A DNA stretch of 64,000 bases from Streptomyces verrucosisporus (GTDB lineage: Bacteria > Actinomycetota > Actinomycetes > Streptomycetales > Streptomycetaceae): positions 105,730 through 169,729 of the forward strand of contig NZ_JADEYH010000012.1 of assembly GCF_017114865.1 (NCBI RefSeq), in the 5' to 3' direction. The notes under the pieces are model-generated. The model did not search any database. It was not told the DNA's origin and worked only from the letters and a program-made list of their open reading frames with translations. A program made the translations under genes and the position numbers. Shown piece by piece: positions 34,727 to 43,345 of this stretch. Position 1 is the stretch's first letter, and the number at the start of each line of letters is the position of its first letter.

Positions 34727-37483
34727 TCACCGATCAGGCTGCTGCCACTGCGCGCCGGACGCGGGCGGCCCGGCGGCACCGTACGGCTGCTGGTGGGGGT
34801 GCGGCTGACCGGGCTGCGGCGGCTGCCCGTACGGCTGCTGGGGCTGCCCGTACGGCTGCTGGTGGGGGTGGGGTTGGCCGGGCTGCGGCTGCGGCGGGTA
34901 GGGGGCCTGCGGCTGCTGCTGGTGGCCGGGGTGTGCCTGGCCGGGCTGCGGCTGCGGCGGGTAGGGGGCCTGCGGCTGCTGCTGGTGGCCGGGGTGTGCC
35001 TGGCCGGGCTGCGGCTGCGGCGGTTGCTGCTGCGGCTGGCCGGGGATGGGCGGCGCGGTCAGCGGCGGGTTCCCGCCGGGAGACCACAGGCCCTGCTCCT
35101 GCTGATGGCGTGAGAAGTCCTCGGCGATCAGGGCGGCGAGGTTGAAGTACGCCTCGCGCGTCCTGGGCCGCATCATGTCCAGGTCCAGTTCCGCGCCCGC
35201 CGCGAGGTGCTCGTCGAACGGGACGACCACCACATCGCGGCAGCGCGTCTTGAAGTGCGCCACGATGTCGTCCACCTTGATCATCTTCCCGGTCTCGCGG
35301 ACCCCGGAGATGACCGTGATGCTGCGCTGCACCAGATCGCCGTAACCGTGCGCGGAGAGCCAGTCCAGCGTCGTACTGGCGCTGCTGGCGCCGTCCACGG
35401 ACGGGGTGGAGATGACGATCAGCTGGTCGGAGAGGTCGAGGACGCCGCGCATCGCGCTGTAGAGCAGGCCGGTGCCCGAGTCGGTGAGGATGATCGGGTA
35501 CTGCTGTCCCAGCACGCCGATGACGCGCCGGTAGTCCTCGTCGTTGAAGGTCGTCGAGATCGCCGGGTCGACGTCGTTGGCGAGGATCTCCAGACCGGAG
35601 GGCGCCTGCGAGGTGAACCGGCGGATGTCCATGTAGCTGTTGAGGTACGGGATCGCCGTCACCAGGTCGCGGATCGTCGCACCCGTCTCGCGCCGCACCC
35701 GGCGGCCGAGCGTACCCGCGTCCGGGTTGGCGTCGATCGCGATGACCTTGTCCTGCCGCTCGCTGGCGAGCGTCGCGCCGAGCGCCGTGGTGGTCGTCGT
35801 CTTGCCGACGCCGCCCTTGAGACTGATCACCGCGATGCGGTAGCAGGACAGCACCGGAGTGCGGATGAGGTCGAGCTTGCGCTGCCGCTCGGCCTCCTCC
35901 CTCCTGGCCCCGATACGGAAGCGGGAGCCGCCGCGGTTGCTCTGCGGGCGGGGCTTCTTCTTCTGGTTCAGCAGGCGATCGGATGACAGCTCCACCGAAG
36001 CGGTGTACCCGAGTGCGCCGGGCCGGCTCGGAGGCTGCTGACGGGGGTCGGGCCAGGCGGAGCCGGCACGGGGGTCCTGCGGCGGCTGCTGCGGCAGCGG
36101 TTGCTGCGGGCCGGGCGCGGAGGGCTGGGCGGGAGGCATCGGCTGAGAGGGACCGGCCTGGGGAAAGCCGTAACCGCTCTGCGGTGCCGGAGGGTTGGGC
36201 GCTGCCGGGGGCTGCGGCTGTTGCTGCGCCGACGGCTGCGGCTGAGGGCGGGGGAAGCCGTAGCCGTCCTGGGAGGCGGACTCCGGGAGCGGCATGGGGA
36301 CTCCGGCCTGACCGGTCGCGGGCCCGGGGGGCGGGCCGGGCTGCTGCGCGGCCGGGGGCAGGGGCTGAGGCGGCTGCTGGCCCCGCGACTGCTCCTGCGG
36401 CTGGGGGAAGCCGTAACCGCTCTGCGGTGCCGGAGGGTTGGGGGCGTTCGCGGGCTGCGGACGGTCGGGCTCGTTCTGAGGGACGGCGGGCGGCTGGGGG
36501 AAACCGTAACCGCCCTGCGCGGCAAGCTGGTTGGGCGCTGCCGGGGGCTGCGGCTGTTGCTGCGGCCGGGGTTGAGCCTGCGGCTGGGGGAGAGGGTAAC
36601 CGTCCTGCGGCGCGGGCGGGCTGGGTGCAGCAGGCGCCGGCGCACCGGCCGGAGGAGCGGCGGGCTGGAAGTGCGGCGGCAGAGGAGGCAGCCCGACCGG
36701 TGCCCCGCCCTCCGGAGCGGTCTGCCACGGCGGCTGCGCGGGGGCCTGCGGAGCCGAACCGTGCGGCGGCTCACCGGCAGCTCCGGCTTCGGGCCCGGCT
36801 CCGGCTTCGGGTCCGGCTTCGGGTCCGGCTTCGGGGCCGACGGAACCGTCGGCCGCCCCGGGTTCCCCGCCCGCGTCGCCCTCGGACCGGGGTCGGGGCA
36901 GGGCATCGGAGCCGGCGGCCGGCGCCGGGACCGGGGGAGTCTCATCGGCGGAGGCCGCGTCACCGGACGGCTCACCGTCCGCGTTCTCGCGCAGGTACTC
37001 CCCGCCCTCGGCGGACTCCTCGGCCGCCTGCCGTCCGGCGATCTCCCGGCGCAGCGCGGCGGAGGAGAAACGCATGGTCGCGTCGGTGACGGGACCGTCG
37101 CCGGCGGGGTGCTCCACCTGCCGACCGTCCTGCTCGTCGCCGTCGCGGTCGCCGTCAGCGGCGCCCGGCGCCGGGCCGGTCCGCGGTTCACCGGACTCCT
37201 CCCGGACGTCCGCCGCCGGGGCGCCGGACGGCGTCGCCGGGGGGAAGGCGGGAGGCGCGTCGGCACCGGTACCGGCGTCCGCGTCCGTCCTGCCCGTCTC
37301 CGCCCCGTCCGCGGGGCCGGCGGAAGCGGCCGGCGGCCGCGGGGCGGGGTCGGCGTTCCGCGTGTACCAGGCAGGCGGCGTGTAGTCGATGGTGAACTCG
37401 CCCGTGGCGTCGAGTTCGTCCTTGGGCAGGTCGTCGCCGGGTTCGATCCCGTCGACGCGGATCTCGTCCCGGTCGCTGTTCAC
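34727..37483 (-). CDS. Proline-rich MinD/ParA-like ATPase associated with type VII secretion
   Basis: The 918 residues fall into three parts. An N-terminal region of about 520 residues is low-complexity (Pro, Gln, Glu, Ala) with repeated GYGFPQ elements. A SIMIBI ATPase follows, with deviant Walker [18 protein letters not shown] near 551-567, [14 protein letters not shown] and later [11 protein letters not shown]. The C-terminal tail has 21-residue PQ/G/H repeats. Similar proteins sit beside ESX loci in streptomycetes and mycobacteria (EspI-like). It could position or regulate the secretion machine through ATP-dependent dimerisation; that is inference. Start ATG 37483. Confidence 0.85.
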   Translation of the reverse strand: MNSDRDEIRVDGIEPGDDLPKDELDATGEFTIDYTPPAWYTRNADPAPRPPAASAGPADGAETGRTDADAGTGADAPPAFPPATPSGAPAADVREESGEPRTGPAPGAADGDRDGDEQDGRQVEHPAGDGPVTDATMRFSSAALRREIAGRQAAEESAEGGEYLRENADGEPSGDAASADETPPVPAPAAGSDALPRPRSEGDAGGEPGAADGSVGPEAGPEAGPEAGAGPEAGAAGEPPHGSAPQAPAQPPWQTAPEGGAPVGLPPLPPHFQPAAPPAGAPAPAAPSPPAPQDGYPLPQPQAQPRPQQQPQPPAAPNQLAAQGGYGFPQPPAVPQNEPDRPQPANAPNPPAPQSGYGFPQPQEQSRGQQPPQPLPPAAQQPGPPPGPATGQAGVPMPLPESASQDGYGFPRPQPQPSAQQQPQPPAAPNPPAPQSGYGFPQAGPSQPMPPAQPSAPGPQQPLPQQPPQDPRAGSAWPDPRQQPPSRPGALGYTASVELSSDRLLNQKKKPRPQSNRGGSRFRIGARREEAERQRKLDLIRTPVLSCYRIAVISLKGGVGKTTTTTALGATLASERQDKVIAIDANPDAGTLGRRVRRETGATIRDLVTAIPYLNSYMDIRRFTSQAPSGLEILANDVDPAISTTFNDEDYRRVIGVLGQQYPIILTDSGTGLLYSAMRGVLDLSDQLIVISTPSVDGASSASTTLDWLSAHGYGDLVQRSITVISGVRETGKMIKVDDIVAHFKTRCRDVVVVPFDEHLAAGAELDLDMMRPRTREAYFNLAALIAEDFSRHQQEQGLWSPGGNPPLTAPPIPGQPQQQPPQPQPGQAHPGHQQQPQAPYPPQPQPGQAHPGHQQQPQAPYPPQPQPGQPHPHQQPYGQPQQPYGQPPQPGQPHPHQQPYGAAGPPASGAQWQQPDR
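34878..35006 (-). repeat. 63-bp tandem repeat inside the MinD-like gene
   Basis: Two identical 63-bp units (34878-34940 and 34941-35003) plus the start of a third encode 21-residue blocks ([20 protein letters not shown] type) in frame. Related PHQQPYGQ blocks follow. The tract probably varies in copy number by slippage without frameshift. Confidence 0.85.
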
Positions 37484-37738
37484 AATGCCTCCTGCTGATC
37501 TGGTCGAGCATCCCGGCCGAACCGCGCGGACCGCTCCCTGCCGACGGACGGGCGCGGCAACCGGCTCCCCCGCCGCCGCGGCCTCCGGCCCGTTCCTTCG
37601 GAATGTCCTGCCGCGCGCACGCCCACCCTAGTCGCCACAGGCCCCGAAACGGCATGCCGGTCCTGTCCCACTCGGGCAACGGGCCGGTGACGGGGCGGCA
37701 GACCGCGGACGGGCGGCCGGGGGAGCCGGCGGCGGACG

Positions 37739-38476
37739 TCAGTCCAGCCGCCGGGCCACGCCCAGCAGCCCCGTCTCCGCGTCGGTCGACCGGGTCAGCA
37801 CGAACCGCCGGTCCCGGCCCGTGCACCACAGCGTCACACCGTCGGCGAGCGTGGACAGCGCCTCGGACTCCTGCCGGGACAGGGAGAGGATCCTGCCCAC
37901 CTGCCGGGCCTCTTCGGGGGAGACCTGCTGGACACCGGTGAGCGAGGCGCCTCTGAGCAGCCGGGGGGCCACCGGGCTCAGATACGGAAGCAGCGTCAGC
38001 ACCGACTGCCAGGGCCCCGAGGAGACCCGTCCGCGCGGCGGCTTCATGCCGCAGTCCCGGATCACCACGACCGGCGAGACGGCCGTGGCGCCCAGCGGCG
38101 GCACCCGGCCGACGTCGTGGAGCGTCATGCACTGCTGGCCGCCGCCCGCGGCCCGGGCCAGACCCGTCCATGCCTGGGGCCGGCCCGTCTCGACGGCCAC
38201 CCGTGCGCCCGTGCCCGCCGCACGCAGCGCCAGCACCTGGGCCGTCCACAGGCCGCCGATCAGCACCACGTCGTAGGGGGCCGGGTGGTGGAGGCCGATG
38301 ACGGCCGGACGGTCCTCGACGTCGACCCCGGCCACCACCCCGTCGTCACCGACCGGCAGGGCGAGCGCGTCCAGTTGTTCCGCGGAGAGGACGTGACGGG
38401 CCGTCCGCGGTCCGCGCAGTCCGAACCCCAGACGGGAACGCGCGGCCGTGCGCACCGAGTCGGCGGATCCGGGCAT
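37739..38476 (-). CDS. Unknown protein encoded between EccE and the MinD-like ATPase
   Basis: The 245-residue protein has no signal peptide or clear membrane span. Recognisable stretches are RLGFGLRGPRTARHVLSAEQ at the N-terminus, PAPYDVVLIGGLWTAQVLAL in the middle, and SPEEARQVGRILSLSRQESE then LADGVTLWCTGRDRRFVLTR near the end. No known domain is evident to me. Its ATG overlaps the eccE stop (TGATG) with GGGAGGG upstream, so it is translated together with EccE and likely works with the secretion apparatus. Confidence 0.75.
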   Translation of the reverse strand: MPGSADSVRTAARSRLGFGLRGPRTARHVLSAEQLDALALPVGDDGVVAGVDVEDRPAVIGLHHPAPYDVVLIGGLWTAQVLALRAAGTGARVAVETGRPQAWTGLARAAGGGQQCMTLHDVGRVPPLGATAVSPVVVIRDCGMKPPRGRVSSGPWQSVLTLLPYLSPVAPRLLRGASLTGVQQVSPEEARQVGRILSLSRQESEALSTLADGVTLWCTGRDRRFVLTRSTDAETGLLGVARRLD

Positions 38477-39798
38477 CAGCGTGTCCCTCCCAGCGGCAGC
38501 GTCGCCAGCACCCCGGGCACCTGCTCGCGGTCCAGCCTGGCGATCCCGACGCGGTGCTCCCGCGCCAGCCGCTCCAGCACATGCCGGGCGTCGACCAGTT
38601 CGGCGTCGCTGCGGGCGGTGATGCGCACATGCCCGCGTATCGCGACCGAACGGCTCCCGCCCCGGCTCAGGGTCAGACCGAAGGTGGTGGCCAGGGCGGG
38701 CAGGCCCGTCAGCGACGCCACCAGCGACGGCAGCGGAGCGGCCCCCGGCCCCAGCTCGGGCCAGCGCGACACCGCGTACGTGGTGTTCCAGCGGTCGTCG
38801 CACCGCCAGGCACGGGCCTTCTCCTCGGTGCGCCGCGCGGGAGCGGAGTCGGGGCGTCCTGCCCGCGCCGTGGCCGCAGGGCTCGCCCCGGCCGACGTCG
38901 CCAGAGCGGTGACCAGTTCCTGCTCCGGCAGCAGCGTCGCCCGGAACCCCGCACCGGCCAGCCGGCTCGCCAACTGGTCAGCGGCGCGCACCAGGCAGCG
39001 CTGCGCTCCTTCCAGGCCGTCCCCGCGCGCCCGGACCGCCTCCCGGCACAACTCCGGATCGAGCTTGAGGGCCACCCAGGTCACACGCACGGCCGGTGCG
39101 CCGCACGACGCCTGCAGGGGGCCGTAACTGGAGGCGGCCACCGACTGCGCCGGCAGATGCGGCGCCGGGGCGGGCTGGGTGTACTGCACCGCCTGCACCG
39201 ACTCCAGCCGTATGCCGTCCACCTCCAGGGCGTCGGAGAGCAGCCGCAGCGGCAGGGGCCGCTCGCCGGGGCCGGAGCGCAGAGCGGAGGGGCGGGGCTC
39301 GACGCGCAGCACGGCCGTCAGGAACGTGCCGTCACCCACCATGCCGACACCGCGCCGTTCGCGGTCGACGTAGGTCAGGCTGCGCAGGGCCGGATCGCAC
39401 TCGATGGCCGGGGCCAGGCCCGGATCGGTGTCCACAGGCAGCACCTCGGCGGCGGCCCGCCGCCTGCGACGGCGCAGCGCCATGACGGTGCCCAGCCACT
39501 CCGGGAGCGGACGGCCGCGCCGCCGAAGCACCGTCACGAACAGCAGGGCGACGGCCACCACGGCCGCCGGGAGCACCAGGACCTCGTGCACGGCGGCCGC
39601 GGCCAGTACCCCCGCCGCGGCCAGCTCGGCCAGAACCAGATGGTGCAGCCGGAGCGGCCCCAGGCCGCGGCGGCGTGCCTCGGCGCGCGGCGTGGCCGAG
39701 CGCACCGGACGCGGCCTCGCGGGCTCGGGGCGTGCGCCGTCCGGCGCCGGGCTGTCGGGCGCGGACGTGGCGGTCCGGGCCCGCGTGGCGGTCCCCAT
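38476..39798 (-). CDS. eccE: Type VII secretion membrane protein EccE
   Basis: The 440 residues begin with a Pro/Arg-rich cytosolic tail, then two adjacent membrane spans (about 50-90: LHHLVLAELAAAGVLAAAAV, VLVLPAAVVAVALLFVTVL). A large soluble domain follows with ALRSLTYVDRERRGVGMVGD and a C-terminal SVAIRGHVRITARSDAELVD. This layout matches EccE, a peripheral subunit of the ESX membrane complex. Sequence conservation in the family is low, so the call leans on layout and on eccB being next door, divergently read. Confidence 0.82.
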   Translation of the reverse strand: MGTATRARTATSAPDSPAPDGARPEPARPRPVRSATPRAEARRRGLGPLRLHHLVLAELAAAGVLAAAAVHEVLVLPAAVVAVALLFVTVLRRRGRPLPEWLGTVMALRRRRRRAAAEVLPVDTDPGLAPAIECDPALRSLTYVDRERRGVGMVGDGTFLTAVLRVEPRPSALRSGPGERPLPLRLLSDALEVDGIRLESVQAVQYTQPAPAPHLPAQSVAASSYGPLQASCGAPAVRVTWVALKLDPELCREAVRARGDGLEGAQRCLVRAADQLASRLAGAGFRATLLPEQELVTALATSAGASPAATARAGRPDSAPARRTEEKARAWRCDDRWNTTYAVSRWPELGPGAAPLPSLVASLTGLPALATTFGLTLSRGGSRSVAIRGHVRITARSDAELVDARHVLERLAREHRVGIARLDREQVPGVLATLPLGGTR

Positions 39799-39990
39799 CC
39801 CCTGTAGATCCCCTTGTGTCCGTAATCACCCTGACCCTCCAGGGCGTTGGTCGGGCGATCACCCTACCGGAGCAGCAGGGGCCGATCGCCAACGGGCATA
39901 GTAGGGGCCCGGACCGACAGAAGGCAGCAGTGGCGGTGCTCCGGAATCCCGGGGGACACTGGGCCCACCAGTGGGGAGAAGCAGCGAGAG
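39799..39990. promoter_or_regulatory. Divergent promoter region eccE / eccB
   Basis: The 192 bp between two diverging starts must drive both halves of the secretion locus. It contains the direct repeat ATCACCCT, at 39825-39832 and again at 39858-39865 (33 bp apart), and a CATAGT element at 39897-39902. No strong -35/-10 pair is obvious. Confidence 0.35.
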
Positions 39991-41502
39991 ATGGCATCAC
40001 GGCGGGACGAGCTCAACGCCTACACCTTCGCCAAGAAGCGGCTGGTCTCGGCATTCCTCCAGCCCACACCGACCGGCACCGAGGAGGGAGCGCCGCGCCC
40101 GCTGCGGGCGGTGCTCCCCGGGCTGGTCGTCGGGGTGGTGATCCTGGCGGGCTTCGGGGCCTGGGGGATGTTCAAGCCCAAGGCGCCCAAGGGCTGGGAC
40201 AACCCCGGTGAGAAGGTCATCATCGGCAGCGAGTCCACCACCCGCTACGTCGTCCTCGAAACCAGGGGGAAGAAGCAGCTCCACCCGGTACTCAACCTGG
40301 CCTCCGCGAAACTCCTGCTGGATCCGGGCAAGTTCGGGATCGTCGAGGTCGACGAGAAGGTCCTCGACAGCGGGAAGATCCCGCACGGCGCCACCATCGG
40401 CATCCCCTACGCCCCCGACCGGCTGCCCGGCAAGGAGGAGGCGACGAAGGCCAAACGCTGGGCCGTGTGCGTCCAGCCCGGCGACGACGGCGTGCAGAAG
40501 GCGGTCTTCGTCCTCGCCGACCGGGACGCCAAGCGGGTCGAGGGGAGGAACCGGCTGCGCGGCGGCCAGGTGTTGTACGTCAGGGGCCCCGGCGAGGAAC
40601 TGCACATCGTCGACGCGCAGGGCACCGCGTACCCCATCGAGGCGGACGACACGCTGCTGCGCACCGTCGTCGGCGACACGCGGCCCCAGGACGTCACCGG
40701 CGACTGGCTCAAGACCCTCAAGCAGGGCGACCCGGTCCGGTTCCCCGAGGGGATCGAGGAAACGGGAACCCCGGCCGGAGCCCCCGGCGACCTGGACGCC
40801 GAGGCCAACCGGGTCGGCATGGTGCTGCGCGCCCCCTCCGGCACCGGCCACCAGCACTACGTGGTGCTCAGGGACCAGATCAGGCCGGTCACCGACTTCA
40901 TGGCCAAGCTGCTGCTCAACAGCCCGCAGGCCACCGTGCTCGGCCAGCAGGGCAAGGCCCGGGAGGTCAGCGCCGGCGCCATCCGGCCCGAGAGCACCTT
41001 CTACGGCGACAGCCTCAACTGGCCCGAGGCGGAACCGAGCGCGGTCAACCGGGCGGACAGCGGCCGGGACGCCCTGTGCAGCGTGCTGCGCGGCGTCGAC
41101 GAGAAGAAGGGCACCACGACGCTCAGCACCTGGGCGGGCGAGGACTATCCGGCCACCCTGCCCAACGGGGCCACCAGCGCCTACGTGACCCCCGGATCGG
41201 GCCTGCTCTTCCGTCAGGTCACCGGGCGGGACACCGGATCCGGCGGAGTCTTCCTGGTGACCGACACCGGTCTGCGCTACGCGGTGCAGGCGAACACCGA
41301 CAGCGGCCGGGACGAGTCCGAGATCGGCACGGACGGTGGGAAGAAGGACCCGGCGCAGAGCGTCCAGGAAGGCAACCAGGCGCAGATCATGCTCGGTTAC
41401 CAGGGCGTCCGGCCGGTGCCGGTGCCCGCCGCCTGGTCGGGCTTCCTGCCAACCGGGCCGAGGCTGAGCACGAGCGCGGCGAAGCAGCCGCAGGGTTCCT
41501 GA
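39991..41502 (+). CDS. eccB: Type VII secretion protein EccB
   Basis: EccB is a core ESX membrane subunit with one N-terminal span and a large extracytoplasmic part. The 503 residues show MASRRDELNAYTFAKKRLVS at the start, a span near 40-60 (AVLPGLVVGVVILAGFGAWG), then IIGSESTTRYVVLETRGKKQ, LHPVLNLASAKLLLDPGKFG and GIPYAPDRLP, all family signatures. A near-terminal SGGVFLVTDTGLRYAV repeats the VLxxxxGxxYPI pattern of the beta repeats. ATG 39991 follows GGGGAGAAGC. mycP follows after 16 bp. Confidence 0.96.
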   Translation: MASRRDELNAYTFAKKRLVSAFLQPTPTGTEEGAPRPLRAVLPGLVVGVVILAGFGAWGMFKPKAPKGWDNPGEKVIIGSESTTRYVVLETRGKKQLHPVLNLASAKLLLDPGKFGIVEVDEKVLDSGKIPHGATIGIPYAPDRLPGKEEATKAKRWAVCVQPGDDGVQKAVFVLADRDAKRVEGRNRLRGGQVLYVRGPGEELHIVDAQGTAYPIEADDTLLRTVVGDTRPQDVTGDWLKTLKQGDPVRFPEGIEETGTPAGAPGDLDAEANRVGMVLRAPSGTGHQHYVVLRDQIRPVTDFMAKLLLNSPQATVLGQQGKAREVSAGAIRPESTFYGDSLNWPEAEPSAVNRADSGRDALCSVLRGVDEKKGTTTLSTWAGEDYPATLPNGATSAYVTPGSGLLFRQVTGRDTGSGGVFLVTDTGLRYAVQANTDSGRDESEIGTDGGKKDPAQSVQEGNQAQIMLGYQGVRPVPVPAAWSGFLPTGPRLSTSAAKQPQGS

Positions 41503-41518
41503 GCCGGGAGAGCGCGAG

Positions 41519-42820
41519 ATGACGGACACTTCGGCCACCACCACACCCGCCCCGACGAGGCGGGCGGCGCTCCCGACGGCCGCGGCGGTCGGCCTGGCGG
41601 CCATGGGCGCCGTCGCCGGCCCCCTGGCCTGGGCACCGCCGGCCGTCGCGGACACCGGGCAGTGCACCTTCCCCGCCAAGCCCTTCGAGGGCAGGCCCTG
41701 GTCGCTGAAACGGGTGATCCTGGACCAGTTGTGGGAGAAGACGAAAGGTGGGGGCGTCAAGGTCGCGGTCATCGACACCGGAGTGGACGACGACCACCCC
41801 CAGCTGAAGGAAGCGGTCGACGCCGGACTGGGCATGAGCAACCTGCCCGCCCCCGAGAAGGACGAGTACGGCAACACCCCCGAGCCACCCGCGAAGGACG
41901 GCACGGAGGACACCGTCGGCCACGGCACCAAGGTCGCGGGCATCATCGCCGCGCGCCCGGCCGAGAACACCGGATTCGTCGGCATCGCCCCCGAGGCGAC
42001 CATCATCCCCATCCAGCAGAACGACGCCGCCGGGAGGGGAAACACCGACAGCATGGCCGAGGCCATCGACCACGCGGTCGACGTCGGGGCGAAGGTCGTC
42101 AACATCTCGCAGGACACCACCAGGGCCCTCAAGCCCAACTCGAAACTCGAGCAGGCGGTGAACCGCGCACTGGCCAAGAACGTCGTCATCGTCGCCTCGG
42201 CCGGCAACGACGGCCTGGGCGGCAACGTGAAGGAGACCTACCCGGCCTCCTACGAGGGCGTCATCGCCGTCGCCTCCTCCGACCGGAACAACGAGAGGGC
42301 GCCCTTCTCCCAGTCCGGAGACTTCGTGGACGTCGCCGCGCCCGGCGTCGACATGATCTCCACGGTCCCGGGCGGAGGCCACTGCGCCGACAACGGCACC
42401 AGCTTCTCGGCGCCCTACGTGGCGGGCGTGGCGGCCCTGCTCGTGGCCGAGCACCCGGACTGGGAACCGCACCACGTCGCGGCCCAGATCGCGCAGACCG
42501 CCGAGCGGTCCGTACCCGGGCACGACCGCCACGTGGGCTGGGGCGTCGTCGACCCCGTCCGGGCGCTCACCGAGGACGACAGTCGGATCGAGAAGCCGGT
42601 GGCCCGCGAGGGCGTGGACCGGGCCGAACCGCCCACCCCGGCCGAACTCCACCTCGGCGAGACCCCGCAGGAACGCGACAGGCGCCTGGGCACCTACACG
42701 GTGGTCGGGGGAGGCGTCCTGGTGTCGGTGATAGCCGGGGGCTCGCTGGTGTACCGGGACTGGCGGCGCAGACGGGGACCGGCCGAGGAGCGCGTCCGCG
42801 GCGCCGGGACGCCCATGTGA
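41519..42820 (+). CDS. mycP: Mycosin, membrane-anchored subtilisin-like protease (first copy)
   Basis: The 433 residues have an N-terminal signal-like segment (AAAVGLAAMGAVAGPLAWAP) and an S8 catalytic domain: aspartate in VAVIDTGVDDDHP (near 85), histidine in GHGTKVAGIIA (near 135), serine in NGTSFSAPYVAGVAAL (near 295). A C-terminal membrane span (YTVVGGGVLVSVIAGGSLVY) is followed by a short cytosolic tail. Mycosins sit in the ESX complex, stabilise it and cut exported substrates. It directly follows eccB in the same operon. Confidence 0.96.
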   Translation: MTDTSATTTPAPTRRAALPTAAAVGLAAMGAVAGPLAWAPPAVADTGQCTFPAKPFEGRPWSLKRVILDQLWEKTKGGGVKVAVIDTGVDDDHPQLKEAVDAGLGMSNLPAPEKDEYGNTPEPPAKDGTEDTVGHGTKVAGIIAARPAENTGFVGIAPEATIIPIQQNDAAGRGNTDSMAEAIDHAVDVGAKVVNISQDTTRALKPNSKLEQAVNRALAKNVVIVASAGNDGLGGNVKETYPASYEGVIAVASSDRNNERAPFSQSGDFVDVAAPGVDMISTVPGGGHCADNGTSFSAPYVAGVAALLVAEHPDWEPHHVAAQIAQTAERSVPGHDRHVGWGVVDPVRALTEDDSRIEKPVAREGVDRAEPPTPAELHLGETPQERDRRLGTYTVVGGGVLVSVIAGGSLVYRDWRRRRGPAEERVRGAGTPM

Positions 42821-42837
42821 CGTGCCGGAGAACCGGG

Positions 42838-42868
42838 TTGCCGTCGTGTCACAGGCAGTGGCTAGAGT
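42838..42868 (+). promoter_or_regulatory. Possible promoter of the WXG operon
   Basis: TTGCCG at 42838-42843 and TAGAGT at 42863-42868 (19-bp spacer, a little long) precede the start at 42919. The -10 matches the Streptomyces housekeeping pattern; the spacing keeps this tentative. Confidence 0.35.
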
Positions 42869-42918
42869 GATGGGGCACGGATCGGGATGTGCGTTGGAGC
42901 AGGCGGAGGGGGAGCCTG

Positions 42919-43329
42919 ATGGGGGTGCCGGCCGAGAAGCTCAAAGGTGAACTCGAGTCGCTCAAGGACTTCAAGAACCGGGTCGACAACATCCTGGAGG
43001 AGCTGGAGAGTTCGCCCGCCTCCCCCACGAGGGTCCGCCAGCAGGAAGTGAAGCGGTCCTCCTTCGGGGGCGAGTTCGCCGAGGCGGACGGCGTCTACTC
43101 GCAGTACGCCCGGGTCCACACCCAGCTCACCAGGCTCTCCGGAGTCCTCGGCGACCAGATCGAGGCCATGCGCATCGCCGTCCACGGCGCCGACGTCGGC
43201 TTCGGCAATCTGGAGGACGACCTGAAGCGGCGCTTCTGGGAGCTCCAGACCAGGGCCCACCAGTACCAGCAGCAGCACGCGGCGGGCAAGCAGCCGCCCA
43301 AGGACGATGCCACCGGGGTCACCTACTGA
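42919..43329 (+). CDS. Helical WXG-like protein of the type VII locus
   Basis: From ATG 42919 (GGAGGGGGAG just upstream) the 136-residue protein is almost wholly helical: VPAEKLKGELESLKDFKNRV then FGGEFAEADGVYSQYARVHT and LSGVLGDQIEAMRIAVHGAD. It lacks a strict WXG turn but has ESX-like helical hairpins and a Gln/His-rich tail. It may be the helical partner of the next, long WXG protein. The two genes are 16 bp apart. Confidence 0.72.
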   Translation: MGVPAEKLKGELESLKDFKNRVDNILEELESSPASPTRVRQQEVKRSSFGGEFAEADGVYSQYARVHTQLTRLSGVLGDQIEAMRIAVHGADVGFGNLEDDLKRRFWELQTRAHQYQQQHAAGKQPPKDDATGVTY

Positions 43330-43345
43330 CGGGGGAGGTACGACC

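Noticed and set aside
34878..35006. CRISPR-like periodicity
   Set aside because: The 63-bp units are contiguous, in frame and without spacers. They are a coding tandem repeat.
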